DNA from: CAVXEH01 sp963805305
Lineage (GTDB): Bacteria; Chloroflexota; Limnocylindria; QHBO01
Direction: 5' to 3'
NCBI GenBank assembly: GCA_963805305.1
Contig: CAWDTM010000008.1
Location: 124,001-188,000 of the forward strand
Length of the DNA: 64,000 bases
Positions within the stretch are counted from its first letter, which is position 1; the number at the start of each line of letters is the position of its first letter. The notes below the pieces were generated by a model, which was not told the DNA's origin, searched no databases, and saw only the letters and a list, made by a program, of their open reading frames with translations. The position numbers and the translations under genes are program-made. This document shows positions 1 to 8,672 of the stretch, one piece after another.

Positions 1-1
1 G

Positions 2-754
2 GCGCTCGCCGGGCGTCATTTCCGCGAGATCGGGAAGGCGCTGGGGGTGGACGAGGACGCGGTCCTGGAGGCCTGGGAGTTCATCCGCGTCAACCTGCAC
101 CCGTACCCCACCTCCGCCTTCGTGGCGGCGACCCGGGGCGACGCGGCTCGGCCCATCCTCCGCCCCGACGTGCTCATCCGGATCATCGACGGCGAGCTGG
201 TGGTCGAGGTGGTCGAGTCAAGGCGGTACAGCCTCCGGGTGGCGCCGTCGTACGCGACGGTCTCATCGGCGCTCCGCTCTCCGAGCTGGAGCAGTGCGGA
301 GAAGGAGCACGTTCGCGCGCACGTCGGGCGCGCGCGATTCTTCATCGACGCGGTGCGCCGCCGCCGGGCAACCCTGGGCCGCATCGCCGGGACGTTGGTG
401 AAGCGGCAGCACGACTACCTGCTGCACGGGGTTCGGCACCTGGTTCCGTTGACGCGTGCGGATGTGGCCGCGGAGATCGGTGTCCACGAGTCAACCGTGA
501 GCCGGGCCACCGCGGAGAAGTACGTCATGCTGCCTTCCGGCGAGGTGGTTCCCTTCTCGCACTTCTTCACGGCCTCGCTTTCGGTCAAGGATCAGATCCG
601 GACCATGATCGACGAGGAGGATCCGACTCATCCGTTGAGCGACCAGCAGATCGCGGACGCCCTCGCATCGAATGGCGTGGCGATTGCTCGCCGCACCGTC
701 GCCAAGTACCGCGAGGAGCTGCGCATCCTGCCGGCGCGGCTGAGGCACCGCTGA
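2..754 (+). CDS. rpoN: RNA polymerase sigma-54 factor, 3' portion (5' end outside window)
   Basis: This is the C-terminal 250 residues of sigma-54, which directs RNA polymerase to -24/-12 promoters that need enhancer-binding ATPases. The reading frame is open from base 2, so the GTG at 47 is probably internal. The helix-turn-helix segment reads VHESTVSRATAEKY, and the family's diagnostic RpoN box is seen as ARRTVAKYRE about 20 residues from the end. The core-binding region upstream is only partly present. The next gene starts 4 bases after the stop. Sigma-54 is patchily distributed in Chloroflexota (family knowledge), so it may control a small, dedicated regulon. Identification is firm; the true start is not visible. 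Confidence 0.93.
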   Translation, partial: ALAGRHFREIGKALGVDEDAVLEAWEFIRVNLHPYPTSAFVAATRGDAARPILRPDVLIRIIDGELVVEVVESRRYSLRVAPSYATVSSALRSPSWSSAEKEHVRAHVGRARFFIDAVRRRRATLGRIAGTLVKRQHDYLLHGVRHLVPLTRADVAAEIGVHESTVSRATAEKYVMLPSGEVVPFSHFFTASLSVKDQIRTMIDEEDPTHPLSDQQIADALASNGVAIARRTVAKYREELRILPARLRHR

Positions 755-758
755 CCCG

Positions 759-3008
759 GTGGCCGCGGAGGCGCCGGGAGGCCGGGTGCGGCGCGTCGCC
801 ATCAGGTCCGTCCTCGTCCTGGTGGTCGGCGCGGCGATCCTCACGCCGATCCTGTACTACGCGAGCACCGTGGACGTCCGGCCGCCGCAGGTCGAGCATT
901 TCGCGGTCACCCAGCACCTCCCCGGAGACGGATCGGTCGCACTGACGACCGCCAGCCTGGAGATCGTCTTCTCGGAGGACGTGGATCACACGACAGCCCA
1001 GCTGGCGTTCGCCATCGACCCGCACGTGACCGGCGCCTTTAGCTGGAGCGGCACCGCCATGGTCTTCACCCCCTCGGCCAGCCTGCCGCTGGAGACCAGC
1101 TTCTCGGTCAGCTTGGGGTCCGGCGTCCGCGACCTGGCCGGCAACGTCATGGGTGCCTCGGGGCCGTACACCTTTCGGACCGTGGGCAGCCCCAGCGTCG
1201 TCGCGACCTCCCCGGAGACGTCCGCGACGGACGTGCCTCTCGACGCGACCATCACGCTGAGCTTCTCCACGCTCATGGACACCGCGTCCGTGGCGGATGC
1301 GCTGGAGATCATCCCCCGCACGGACGTCGACCTCCGCTGGGCGGGGCAGAAGGTGACCGTCGTGCCGCGGCAGGCGCTCGAGCCCGACCACCAGTACCTG
1401 CTCGTGGTTGGCACCTCCGCCACGGACCTGGCCGGGACGGCGCTAACCAGGCCCCTGAGGCTGACCTTCTCCACCGTTCCCGCGGGCCTGCATGCCAGCG
1501 CGGTTCTGCCCCAGGACACCGCGCAGGGCATCGCCGTGACGACCGCGATCGCCGTGGTCCTGGATCGTGCCATCGATCCGGGAAGCGTCCGGGATCGCCT
1601 CATCAGCGTGGTGCCTGCGGTCGCCGGCTCGGTGAGCCTGGTGGCACCCGACGGGGCGGCCGGCATGACCGATACCGCCCGCCGCATCCTGCGCTTCGTG
1701 CCCTCCGGTCCGCTCCCGGCGAACACGACCTTTACCGTCACCCTCGACCGCGGCCTGCGCGGGACCGATGGGGCGCAGCTCGCGGAGCCACTGTCCTGGA
1801 CCTTCACCACCGGATCGCCATCGGCCTCGCTCGCGAACCAGATCGTCTTCCTGTCGAGTCGCTCGGGTGTTCCCAACCTGTGGGCCATGAACCCGGATGG
1901 CAGCAACCAGCACCAGGTGTCGGCCGAGCTTTCGCCGGTGACCAGCTACGCGGTGGCGCCCGACGGGCGCTCGTACGTCATTGGCGACGGCGCGCGGCTC
2001 ATCGAGGAGCAGGCCGATGGATCCCAGAGGCGGGTGCTCACCCAGTCCGGCGACGTCGAGTTCGACCCGTCCTTTGCGCCCGACGGGTCCGCGATCGTCT
2101 TTGGCCGCGCCGACGGCGCGACCGGGGCCGGCCTGGGCCTCTGGTCCCGACTGCCATCGGGCGGGCCGGCCAGGGCGCTCACCGTGCCGAGCGGCGTCGG
2201 CGGGGTCCTCGGCACGCCGCAGGCGACGCCCAGCGCCACCCAGTCCTCCCCGGCCGAGCCGGCCCCCCTGCTGCGCGCCCCCCGCTACTCGCCGGATGGC
2301 ACGCAGATCGCGTTCGTCGACACGGGGGGCCGCGTGGGGATCCTGGATCTGGGTGATGGTTCGGTGACGGCGGCCGCGTTCCACGCCGCCTCACCGCCGG
2401 CCTGGCTTCCCGGCAGCGAGGGAATCCTGGTGAGCGGTCTGGGCTCCGTCTCGAGCCAGTCGCCCTGGGCGAGCGGCGTGCTGACTCCCGGGACGCCGGT
2501 CCCGCCCCTGACCGCGGCGGGCCTGCGGCTGACCGCCGACGAGGATGCCGCGCTCCGCACGGTGGAGCTCGATGTGGGCCTGTCGCTCGCCCAGACGACG
2601 CCGCTCAACCCCGGAGCCGCGCGTCCCGTCGTTGGCCCGAACGGCCGTATCGCCTACGTGGTGCTCGATCCGGACTCGAACGATGCGGGCAGCCTGTGGA
2701 TCGCCGCCCCCGGCGGGCTCGGCTCGGTCGAGCTGTCGCCGGACAAGCGGGCTCGCGCCCGCGACGTCTCGTTTGCGCCCGAGGCAGGCACGCTGGTCGT
2801 CGCGCGCGAACCCGTGATCGCGCCAGAGCCCGAGCCCACGCCAGGGGCGTCCGCGTCACCCGGGGAGACCGCGGCGCCCGCGTCGACACCGACGCCGGGT
2901 CCCCCGGCCGAATCGCGTCCCGCCGGTGGCATCTGGCTCATCGATGCGCGGTCGGGAATCGGCCGACAGCTGACCACGGATGGCTGGCTGGCGCGCTGGC
3001 TTCCGTGA
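759..3008 (+). CDS. Membrane-anchored Ig-like and TolB-type beta-propeller protein
   Basis: This 749-residue protein begins with a GTG. A single hydrophobic segment at about residues 10-30 should anchor it in the membrane with the rest outside. Residues 45-360 contain three repeats of the bacterial Ig-like (Big_5/SbsA-like) type, each with a phrase such as 'LSFSTLMD' or 'VFSEDV' and ending in a 'TFRT/TFST/TFTT' strand. From about 370 there are PD40/TolB-like blades (for example NLWAMNPDGSNQ, APDGRSYVIGDG, YSPDGTQIAFVD). A Pro/Ala/Ser/Thr-rich stretch precedes the last blade. It follows rpoN with almost no gap, so the two are probably cotranscribed. A cell-surface binding or sensing role is inferred from architecture only. 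Confidence 0.75.
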   Translation: MAAEAPGGRVRRVAIRSVLVLVVGAAILTPILYYASTVDVRPPQVEHFAVTQHLPGDGSVALTTASLEIVFSEDVDHTTAQLAFAIDPHVTGAFSWSGTAMVFTPSASLPLETSFSVSLGSGVRDLAGNVMGASGPYTFRTVGSPSVVATSPETSATDVPLDATITLSFSTLMDTASVADALEIIPRTDVDLRWAGQKVTVVPRQALEPDHQYLLVVGTSATDLAGTALTRPLRLTFSTVPAGLHASAVLPQDTAQGIAVTTAIAVVLDRAIDPGSVRDRLISVVPAVAGSVSLVAPDGAAGMTDTARRILRFVPSGPLPANTTFTVTLDRGLRGTDGAQLAEPLSWTFTTGSPSASLANQIVFLSSRSGVPNLWAMNPDGSNQHQVSAELSPVTSYAVAPDGRSYVIGDGARLIEEQADGSQRRVLTQSGDVEFDPSFAPDGSAIVFGRADGATGAGLGLWSRLPSGGPARALTVPSGVGGVLGTPQATPSATQSSPAEPAPLLRAPRYSPDGTQIAFVDTGGRVGILDLGDGSVTAAAFHAASPPAWLPGSEGILVSGLGSVSSQSPWASGVLTPGTPVPPLTAAGLRLTADEDAALRTVELDVGLSLAQTTPLNPGAARPVVGPNGRIAYVVLDPDSNDAGSLWIAAPGGLGSVELSPDKRARARDVSFAPEAGTLVVAREPVIAPEPEPTPGASASPGETAAPASTPTPGPPAESRPAGGIWLIDARSGIGRQLTTDGWLARWLP

Positions 3009-3030
3009 CGGATCGGCCTGCCCGCCGTAG

Positions 3031-3060
3031 TTGACCCGCGAGCGTCGCGCGTGCGAGAAT
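3031..3060 (+). promoter_or_regulatory. Putative sigma-70-type promoter for hppA
   Basis: TTGACC at 3031-3036 and GAGAAT at 3055-3060 are separated by 18 bases, 126 bases before the hppA start. The -35 element matches those of the rRNA and SRP RNA promoters in this window, but the -10 element is weak. Confidence 0.4.
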
Positions 3061-3185
3061 CCGCCCGCCGCGCTGGCGGGCCCTGTGCACGGGCAGCCGC
3101 CGGCGTTTCCGTGTGTCAGACCTGACAACCCGCCGCGAGCGCGCTGCCTGCGGGACGATCAGAGCCAACCGCCATCGGAGGACCA

Positions 3186-5411
3186 ATGGAGCTCCAGCCG
3201 ATCATCTGGGTCATCCCCGGCGCGGGCATCCTCGCCATCGCCTTCGCCCTGTACCTCGCCTACGACGTCCTTCACAAGGACACCGGGACGGAGGCGATGC
3301 AGGAGATCGCGGGGACGATCTTCGAAGGGGCCGTTGCCTTCATTCGACGCCAGTACCAGACGATCGCGCTGCTCGCCATCGGCGCGGCGGTGGTCATTGG
3401 CGCCGTCATCGCACTCGTCGAGACGCGCCAGGTCGCTGACACGCAGATCTACGGCCTGGACCTCGGGATTCGGACCGGGGTCGCGTTCCTGGTCGGTGCG
3501 GCCTGCTCGATGGCATCGGGGATCATCGGCATGTACATCAGCGTCCAGGCGAACCTGCGCACCGCGGCCGCAGCGCGCCATTCCCTGGTCGGGGCGGTCC
3601 AGACCGCCCTTCGCGGTGGCGCCGTCTCCGGGTTCCTCGTCGTCTCGCTCTCGCTCCTGGGCGTCTTCGGCATCTTCACCGCCTACGGCGGCTTCACCCA
3701 CCCCGAGCAGGCCCCGTTCCTCATCGTCGGCTTCGGCTTCGGCGCGAGCTTCGTCGCCCTCTTTGCCCAGCTCGGTGGCGGCATCTACACCAAGGCCGCG
3801 GACGTCGGCTCCGACCTCGTCGGAAAGGTCGAGGCAGGCATCCCGGAGGATGACCCGCGGAACGCCGGCGTGGTGGCCGACCTCGTGGGCGACAACGTCG
3901 GCGACTGCGCCGGTCGCGGCGCCGACCTCTTCGAGTCGACCGCTGCCGAGAACATCGGCGCCATGATCCTGGGGGTCGCGGTGTACGGCATCGCCTCGAC
4001 ACTCGGGTGGGCGCACCCGGAGGCCTGGATCTTCTTCCCGCTCGTCATCCGCGCCTTCGGGTTGCTGGCAACCATCGTCGCCATGTTCTTCATCGGTGGG
4101 CGCGAAGACGAGAACCCGATGAACATGCTCAACCGCGGATACTGGATCACCACCATCCTGTCGGTCGCGGGCCTTGCCCTCGTCACCTGGATCATGATGG
4201 GAACCGCCACCCAGACCGGTGCCAGCGGAATCCCGGTGTGGATCTACTTCTTCGGTGCCGGCGTGGTCGGGCTCGCCACATCGGTGGCATTCGTGTACCT
4301 CACCCAGTACTACACCGCCGGCTCGTACCGCCCCGTGCGCGAGATCGCGGAGGCGTCCCGGACCGGCCCGGCCACGAACATCATCTCCGGCACGGCGGTC
4401 GGGTACGAGACCACGTTGCTCACGGCCATCACCATCGGCCTGGCGCTGTTCCTCAGCCACTGGCTCGGCCAGCAGGCACACCTCGTGAGCCCAACCACGG
4501 GCGCCAACGTGGGAGGCATCTTCGGGACCGCGGTCGCCACCATGGGCATGCTGATGACCTGTGCGTTCATCCTCGCCATGGACACGTTCGGCCCCATCAC
4601 CGACAACGCGGGCGGCATCGCGGAGTTCAGCCACGCGGAAGCCGGCGCTCGTGAGATCACCGACCGCCTCGACGCGGTCGGAAACACCACGAAGGCGCTC
4701 ACCAAGGGGTACGCGATCGCGTCGGCGTCCCTGGCCGCATTCCTGCTCTTCAGTGCGTACATCGACAAGGTCAACCTGATCCTGGGCAACCGGATCGCGG
4801 CTGGGCTCCGCGAACCCGGCACGTTGCTGGCATCGGTCAACCTGGCGGACGTGAGCGTCTTCATCGCCGCCCTCATGGGCTCGATGCTGGTCTACTTCTT
4901 CTCCAGCCTCGCCATTCGCGCGGTGGGCACCACGGCGCAGGCCATCATCGTCGAGGTCCGCCGCCAGTTCCGCGAGATGCCCGGGATCATGGACTACACC
5001 CAGCGGCCGGACTACGCCCGCGTCGTCGACATCACGACCCGCGCTGCCCTGCGCCAGATGATCCTTCCCGGCTCCGTCGCCGTCGCGACTCCCATCATCG
5101 TCGGCCTCCTCCTCGGGTACGAGGCGGTCGCCGGCCTGCTCATGGTCGGCACCATCGCCGGCGTGATGCTGGCGACCGTGCTGAACAATGGCGGCGGTGC
5201 ATGGGACAACGCCAAGAAGTACATCGAGGCGGGGCACCTGCTCGACGACGACGGCAACGTCATCGGCAAGAAGACGGTGGCGCACGCGGCCGCGGTCGTG
5301 GGCGACACCGTCGGCGACCCGTTCAAGGACACGGCGGGCCCCTCCCTCCATGTCCTGGTGAAGCTGCTCGCGACCATCACCCTCGTGATGGCACCGCTCT
5401 TCATTCGCTGA
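3186..5411 (+). CDS. hppA: Membrane-bound K+-independent H+-translocating pyrophosphatase
   Basis: This 741-residue integral membrane enzyme hydrolyses pyrophosphate and pumps protons out of the cytoplasm. About 16 hydrophobic segments are visible, the usual family size. The pyrophosphate-binding stretch near residue 207 contains DVGSDLVGKVEAGIPEDDPRN followed by GDNVGDCAGRGADLFES. Near residue 502 the sequence is GNTTKALTKGYA. Lys and Thr at these two positions mark the K+-insensitive proton-pumping subclass, where K+-dependent enzymes have Ala and Gly/Ala (family knowledge). A GGAGG ribosome-binding site lies 6 bases before the ATG. uppP follows 42 bases later. Both enzymes use phosphoanhydride substrates, but a functional link is not shown. 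Confidence 0.95.
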   Translation: MELQPIIWVIPGAGILAIAFALYLAYDVLHKDTGTEAMQEIAGTIFEGAVAFIRRQYQTIALLAIGAAVVIGAVIALVETRQVADTQIYGLDLGIRTGVAFLVGAACSMASGIIGMYISVQANLRTAAAARHSLVGAVQTALRGGAVSGFLVVSLSLLGVFGIFTAYGGFTHPEQAPFLIVGFGFGASFVALFAQLGGGIYTKAADVGSDLVGKVEAGIPEDDPRNAGVVADLVGDNVGDCAGRGADLFESTAAENIGAMILGVAVYGIASTLGWAHPEAWIFFPLVIRAFGLLATIVAMFFIGGREDENPMNMLNRGYWITTILSVAGLALVTWIMMGTATQTGASGIPVWIYFFGAGVVGLATSVAFVYLTQYYTAGSYRPVREIAEASRTGPATNIISGTAVGYETTLLTAITIGLALFLSHWLGQQAHLVSPTTGANVGGIFGTAVATMGMLMTCAFILAMDTFGPITDNAGGIAEFSHAEAGAREITDRLDAVGNTTKALTKGYAIASASLAAFLLFSAYIDKVNLILGNRIAAGLREPGTLLASVNLADVSVFIAALMGSMLVYFFSSLAIRAVGTTAQAIIVEVRRQFREMPGIMDYTQRPDYARVVDITTRAALRQMILPGSVAVATPIIVGLLLGYEAVAGLLMVGTIAGVMLATVLNNGGGAWDNAKKYIEAGHLLDDDGNVIGKKTVAHAAAVVGDTVGDPFKDTAGPSLHVLVKLLATITLVMAPLFIR

Positions 5412-5453
5412 TCCGAGGGAGGCCACCGACCCCGCCCCCACAGGAGTCAGACG

Positions 5454-6284
5454 GTGCTCATCATCCAGGCGGCGATCATCGGCCTCGTCCAGGGGCTGAC
5501 CGAGTTCATCCCCATCAGCTCCTCCGCGCACCTCATCTTCCTGCCTCGCGTCCTGGGCTGGAACGATCCGTTCATCAACTCGAACGCGTTCGACGTGATG
5601 CTCCACATGGGCACCCTCGTGGCGCTGCTCATCTACTTCTGGAACGACCTCATCGGCCTGCTGCTGGCCTGGCTGGCGTCGATCCGTGATCGATCGCTCG
5701 CCGGCGATCCGCGACGGCGCCTGGCGTGGCTGCTGCTGATCTCGATGATCCCCGGGGCGATCCTGGGTGCCCTGGGCGAGAAGTTCTTCGACACGTTCTT
5801 CCGCGAGCACAGCCTGCTCTTCATCGCTGCGCTGCTGGCCGTCGGCGCCGGACTCCTTTGGTTTGCCGAGCGGTGGGGAACCCGGTCCCGTGAGATGGAG
5901 GATCTGCGGGTGGGCGATGCGGCGACCATCGGCGTGGCGCAGGCGTTCGCCCTCTTCCCGGGCATCAGCCGGTCGGGGATCACCATTGCCGGAGGGCTCT
6001 TCCTGGGGATGACCCGCGAGGCGGCGGCGCGATTCAGCTTCCTGATGGCGACACCCATCATCGCCGGGGCGGGGATCTGGAAGGGACGAGACCTGCTGGG
6101 CGGCGGGCTGGCCGGAGCCGATGTCCTACCCCTCATCGCCGGGTTCCTGGCTGCCCTCGCAGCCGGCCTGGCCGCCATCTCCTTCCTCCTCGCCTACCTG
6201 CGCCGGCGGAGCACGGGGCTCTTCATCGCCTACCGGTTCGCGGCCGCGGCCGTCCTGGTCGTGCTCGTGATCCTGGGCCGCTGA
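5454..6284 (+). CDS. uppP: Undecaprenyl-diphosphatase (BacA/UppP family)
   Basis: This integral membrane enzyme dephosphorylates undecaprenyl diphosphate to recycle the lipid carrier for peptidoglycan synthesis, and it can confer bacitracin tolerance. The protein is 276 residues, typical of the family. It carries both signature motifs: LTEFIPISSSAHL near residue 17 and FPGISRSG near residue 170. The GTG start at 5454 is preceded by AGGAG at good spacing. It lies 42 bases after hppA and is probably in the same transcript. The 3' side is followed by the greA promoter region. Confidence 0.95.
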   Translation: MLIIQAAIIGLVQGLTEFIPISSSAHLIFLPRVLGWNDPFINSNAFDVMLHMGTLVALLIYFWNDLIGLLLAWLASIRDRSLAGDPRRRLAWLLLISMIPGAILGALGEKFFDTFFREHSLLFIAALLAVGAGLLWFAERWGTRSREMEDLRVGDAATIGVAQAFALFPGISRSGITIAGGLFLGMTREAAARFSFLMATPIIAGAGIWKGRDLLGGGLAGADVLPLIAGFLAALAAGLAAISFLLAYLRRRSTGLFIAYRFAAAAVLVVLVILGR

Positions 6285-6342
6285 ACCACGGCCGCGAGCG
6301 ACTCAGGACCCGCCGCCCGCACCCAAACGAGCACGATTTCCT

Positions 6343-6371
6343 TTGACACCCGGCATGGGGGCGCCTACAAT
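6343..6371 (+). promoter_or_regulatory. Strong sigma-70-type promoter of greA-lysS-serS
   Basis: TTGACA at 6343-6348 and TACAAT at 6366-6371 are separated by exactly 17 bases, which is near consensus. Transcription should begin near 6378, about 215 bases before the greA start codon. Confidence 0.8.
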
Positions 6372-6377
6372 GCCGCG

Positions 6378-6593
6378 GCGTTCGGCACCCCGCGGAAGCG
6401 GGGCGATGGACGCGAAATCCTGGCCCCGGACATTCGGGAGAGCCAGCTTCAGGACGGTCATCGCGCGCGGTGACGGGACTGGAGCGTTTTTTGTTATTGA
6501 TCGCGGCGAGCTGTCGCGCATCCCCACGGCGACGGTTCGATCCCAGGCCCATCGTGGGGTGACGACCTCCACCTTTGAAGGGGGAGACCTGAC
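6378..6593 (+). promoter_or_regulatory. Long 5' leader of greA with an initial hairpin
   Basis: About 215 untranslated bases lie between the promoter and greA. Right at the predicted 5' end, bases 6388-6403 form a perfect 6-bp stem closed by a GGAA tetraloop. A run of six T residues occurs near 6486-6491 after a GC-rich stretch, so premature termination is possible. I recognise no known riboswitch class. An open frame crosses this region but overlaps the greA start and resembles no family. Confidence 0.45.
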
Positions 6594-7055
6594 ATGAACA
6601 ACAAGCCGGTCTATCTCACCGCCGAGGGCCTCACCAAGCTCAAGGCGGAGCTGCAGCAGCTGGTCACCGTCGACCGGCCGCGCGTGGCCGCCCGGATCCA
6701 CGATGCCAAGCTGGACGGCGACATCACCGAGAACGCCGAGTACGAGGACGCCAAGCAGGAGCAGTCGTTCCTGGAGGGTCGGATCGCCACGCTCGAGGCC
6801 CAGCTGCGCAACGCCGAGGTGATCGAGCAGCCGGACGGCGACCGGGTGGGCATCGGCTCCTCCGTCGTCATCAAGGGCGCCGATGGCGAGGACCACTTCA
6901 CCATCGTCGGGTCCGCCGAGGCGGCTCCTCGTCAGGGACGGATCAGCAACGAGTCGCCGGTCGGTGTCGCCCTGATGGGACGTCGCAAGGGCGAGAAGGT
7001 CATCGTCCAGGCGCCATCGGGCCCGGTCGAGTACACGATCGTCTCGGTCGCGTAG
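6594..7055 (+). CDS. greA: Transcription elongation factor GreA
   Basis: GreA binds the secondary channel of RNA polymerase and stimulates cleavage of backtracked transcripts. The 153-residue protein has the normal layout. The N-terminal coiled coil carries the acidic tip region DGDITENAEYEDAKQEQ (around residues 42-58, with the two catalytic acidic residues). The C-terminal FKBP-like domain ends in PVEYTIVSV. The ATG at 6594 follows GGGGGAG at good spacing. The class I lysyl-tRNA synthetase starts 15 bases after the stop, so the two are very likely cotranscribed from the promoter at 6343. A greA-lysS pairing is common in bacteria. Confidence 0.96.
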   Translation: MNNKPVYLTAEGLTKLKAELQQLVTVDRPRVAARIHDAKLDGDITENAEYEDAKQEQSFLEGRIATLEAQLRNAEVIEQPDGDRVGIGSSVVIKGADGEDHFTIVGSAEAAPRQGRISNESPVGVALMGRRKGEKVIVQAPSGPVEYTIVSVA

Positions 7056-7070
7056 GCCACCCGCAGCGCC

Positions 7071-8672
7071 GTGTTCTGGGCCGACGAGCTCGCCGCTCGC
7101 GTCTCCGGCCCGCAGGTCGTCAACGACAGCAAGACGCCGTCCGGGACGGTCCACGTCGGGTCCCTGCGGGGCCCGGTGCTGCTCGACGTCATCGTCCGCG
7201 CGCTCCGTGATAGAGGGATCAGCACGGAGCTGCGCTATGGAGTCGATGACCTCGACCCCATGGACGCCCAGGCGCTGCTGACGCCCGACGCGATCGAGCG
7301 CTCCATGGGCGTGCCGCTGGCCCACGTCCCGGACCCCGCCCAGGATGGGCACGCATCCTACGCGCGCCACTTCGCCGAGCTGTTCACCGCCACCTTTGCC
7401 GGCCTCGGGATCCATCCCGACGTCTACTACTGGATGAGCGAGGTGTACGGCTCCGGCCGGATGGACCCCTTCATCCGGATTGCCCTGGATGCCGCCGAGA
7501 CGGTTCGGGCCATCTACCACCAGGTGAGCCACGTCGAGCGGCCGGACGGCTGGCTGCCGGTTCACGGCATCTGCCCGGTCTGCGGACGGATCGGCACCAC
7601 GCTCGCGACGGACTGGGACGGCGAGACGGTCGCCGTGCGCTGCATGCCGGATCTCGTGGCGTGGGCGACCGGCTGCGGAGCCACGAGCCGCATCGCGCCG
7701 TTTGGCGGCGCGGCGAAGCTGCCCTTCAACGTGGACTGGGCGGCGAAATGGAGCCTCTTCGGGGTCACCATCGAACCGTGCGGCAAGGACCTGGCCACCG
7801 CCGGCGGCAGCCGGGACCGCGCGGACGCCATCGCCCGCGAGGTCTTCGGACGGGAGCCGCCGATGCGGGTGGACTACGAGTTCCTGAACATCGGCGGGAA
7901 GAAGATGAGCACCTCGAAGGGCACCGGTGCCGCGGCGCATGAAATCGCCGAGGTTCTCCCGCCGGAGGCCCTGCGCCTCCTCTTCGTGCGCCCCCGTCCC
8001 AACCAGGCGATCGAGTTCGACCCGGTCGGGACCGATGCGATCCCGCGCCTCTTCGACGAAGCAGACCGCCTGGCGGCGGCCACCGCCGGCAACGAGGTCC
8101 GCGGCGAACTTCCCGCGGACCACGAGCGGCTCTTCGGCATGAGCCTCGTGGAGCGACCCGACGACCTGCGCGCGGAGGCCGCGGCCTACCGGCAGCCGTT
8201 CGCGCACCTCGCGCTCCTGCTCCAGGTCCCGGGCATCGACCTCGTCGCGCGCGTCGAGGCGGAGAAGGGGGGACCTCTCTCGCCCCGCGAGCACGCGTTG
8301 CTCGACGAACGGGTGGCTTCCGCCCGCGCCTGGCTGGCGGACTACGCTCCTGACCGCGCGCGCGTCGAGGTGCAGGAGCGGCTTCCCGGCGCCGTGGGCG
8401 GGCTGGATGCCGCCCAGCGCGGGATGCTGTCGACGCTGGCGGATCGGCTCACGGCGCTCCCGAGCTGGACGGGCGACGCCGTGCAGGCCGCGATCTTCGA
8501 CGTAGCGCGCGAGCACGGAGTGCAGACGGGTCGCGCGTTCGCTGCCCTGTACGCCGCGTTCCTGGACCGGTCGAACGGCCCCCGGGCCGGGTGGCTCCTC
8601 GCATCGCTGGATCCGGCCTTCGTCACGGAGCGGCTGCGCGCCGCCGCCGCCTTGGGTACTCTCCCCGCGTGA
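7071..8672 (+). CDS. lysS: Lysine--tRNA ligase, class I
   Basis: This enzyme charges tRNA-Lys but belongs to the class I (archaeal-type, COG1384) family, unrelated to the usual bacterial class II LysRS. In its 533 residues the HIGH-equivalent SGTVHVGSLRG sits near residue 24 and the KMSKS-equivalent KKMSTSKG near residue 278. A cysteine motif, ICPVCG, lies near residue 165 with a second cysteine pair (CMPDL..GCG) 30 residues later, a possible metal site. The C-terminal helical cage domain is complete. The start is GTG at 7071. It lies between greA and serS, and its stop overlaps the serS GTG. No class II lysS is seen in the window. Confidence 0.93.
   Translation: MFWADELAARVSGPQVVNDSKTPSGTVHVGSLRGPVLLDVIVRALRDRGISTELRYGVDDLDPMDAQALLTPDAIERSMGVPLAHVPDPAQDGHASYARHFAELFTATFAGLGIHPDVYYWMSEVYGSGRMDPFIRIALDAAETVRAIYHQVSHVERPDGWLPVHGICPVCGRIGTTLATDWDGETVAVRCMPDLVAWATGCGATSRIAPFGGAAKLPFNVDWAAKWSLFGVTIEPCGKDLATAGGSRDRADAIAREVFGREPPMRVDYEFLNIGGKKMSTSKGTGAAAHEIAEVLPPEALRLLFVRPRPNQAIEFDPVGTDAIPRLFDEADRLAAATAGNEVRGELPADHERLFGMSLVERPDDLRAEAAAYRQPFAHLALLLQVPGIDLVARVEAEKGGPLSPREHALLDERVASARAWLADYAPDRARVEVQERLPGAVGGLDAAQRGMLSTLADRLTALPSWTGDAVQAAIFDVAREHGVQTGRAFAALYAAFLDRSNGPRAGWLLASLDPAFVTERLRAAAALGTLPA

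Noticed and set aside
3159..5810. Very long open frame on the minus strand across hppA
   Set aside because: It is antisense to a clearly identified pyrophosphatase and is low in hydrophobic residues, rich in Asp/Glu/Arg/His; such frames are a by-product of high GC third positions.
6343..6597. 84-residue frame in the greA leader
   Set aside because: Its start codon is the -35 element TTGACA of the promoter, and it overlaps the greA start.
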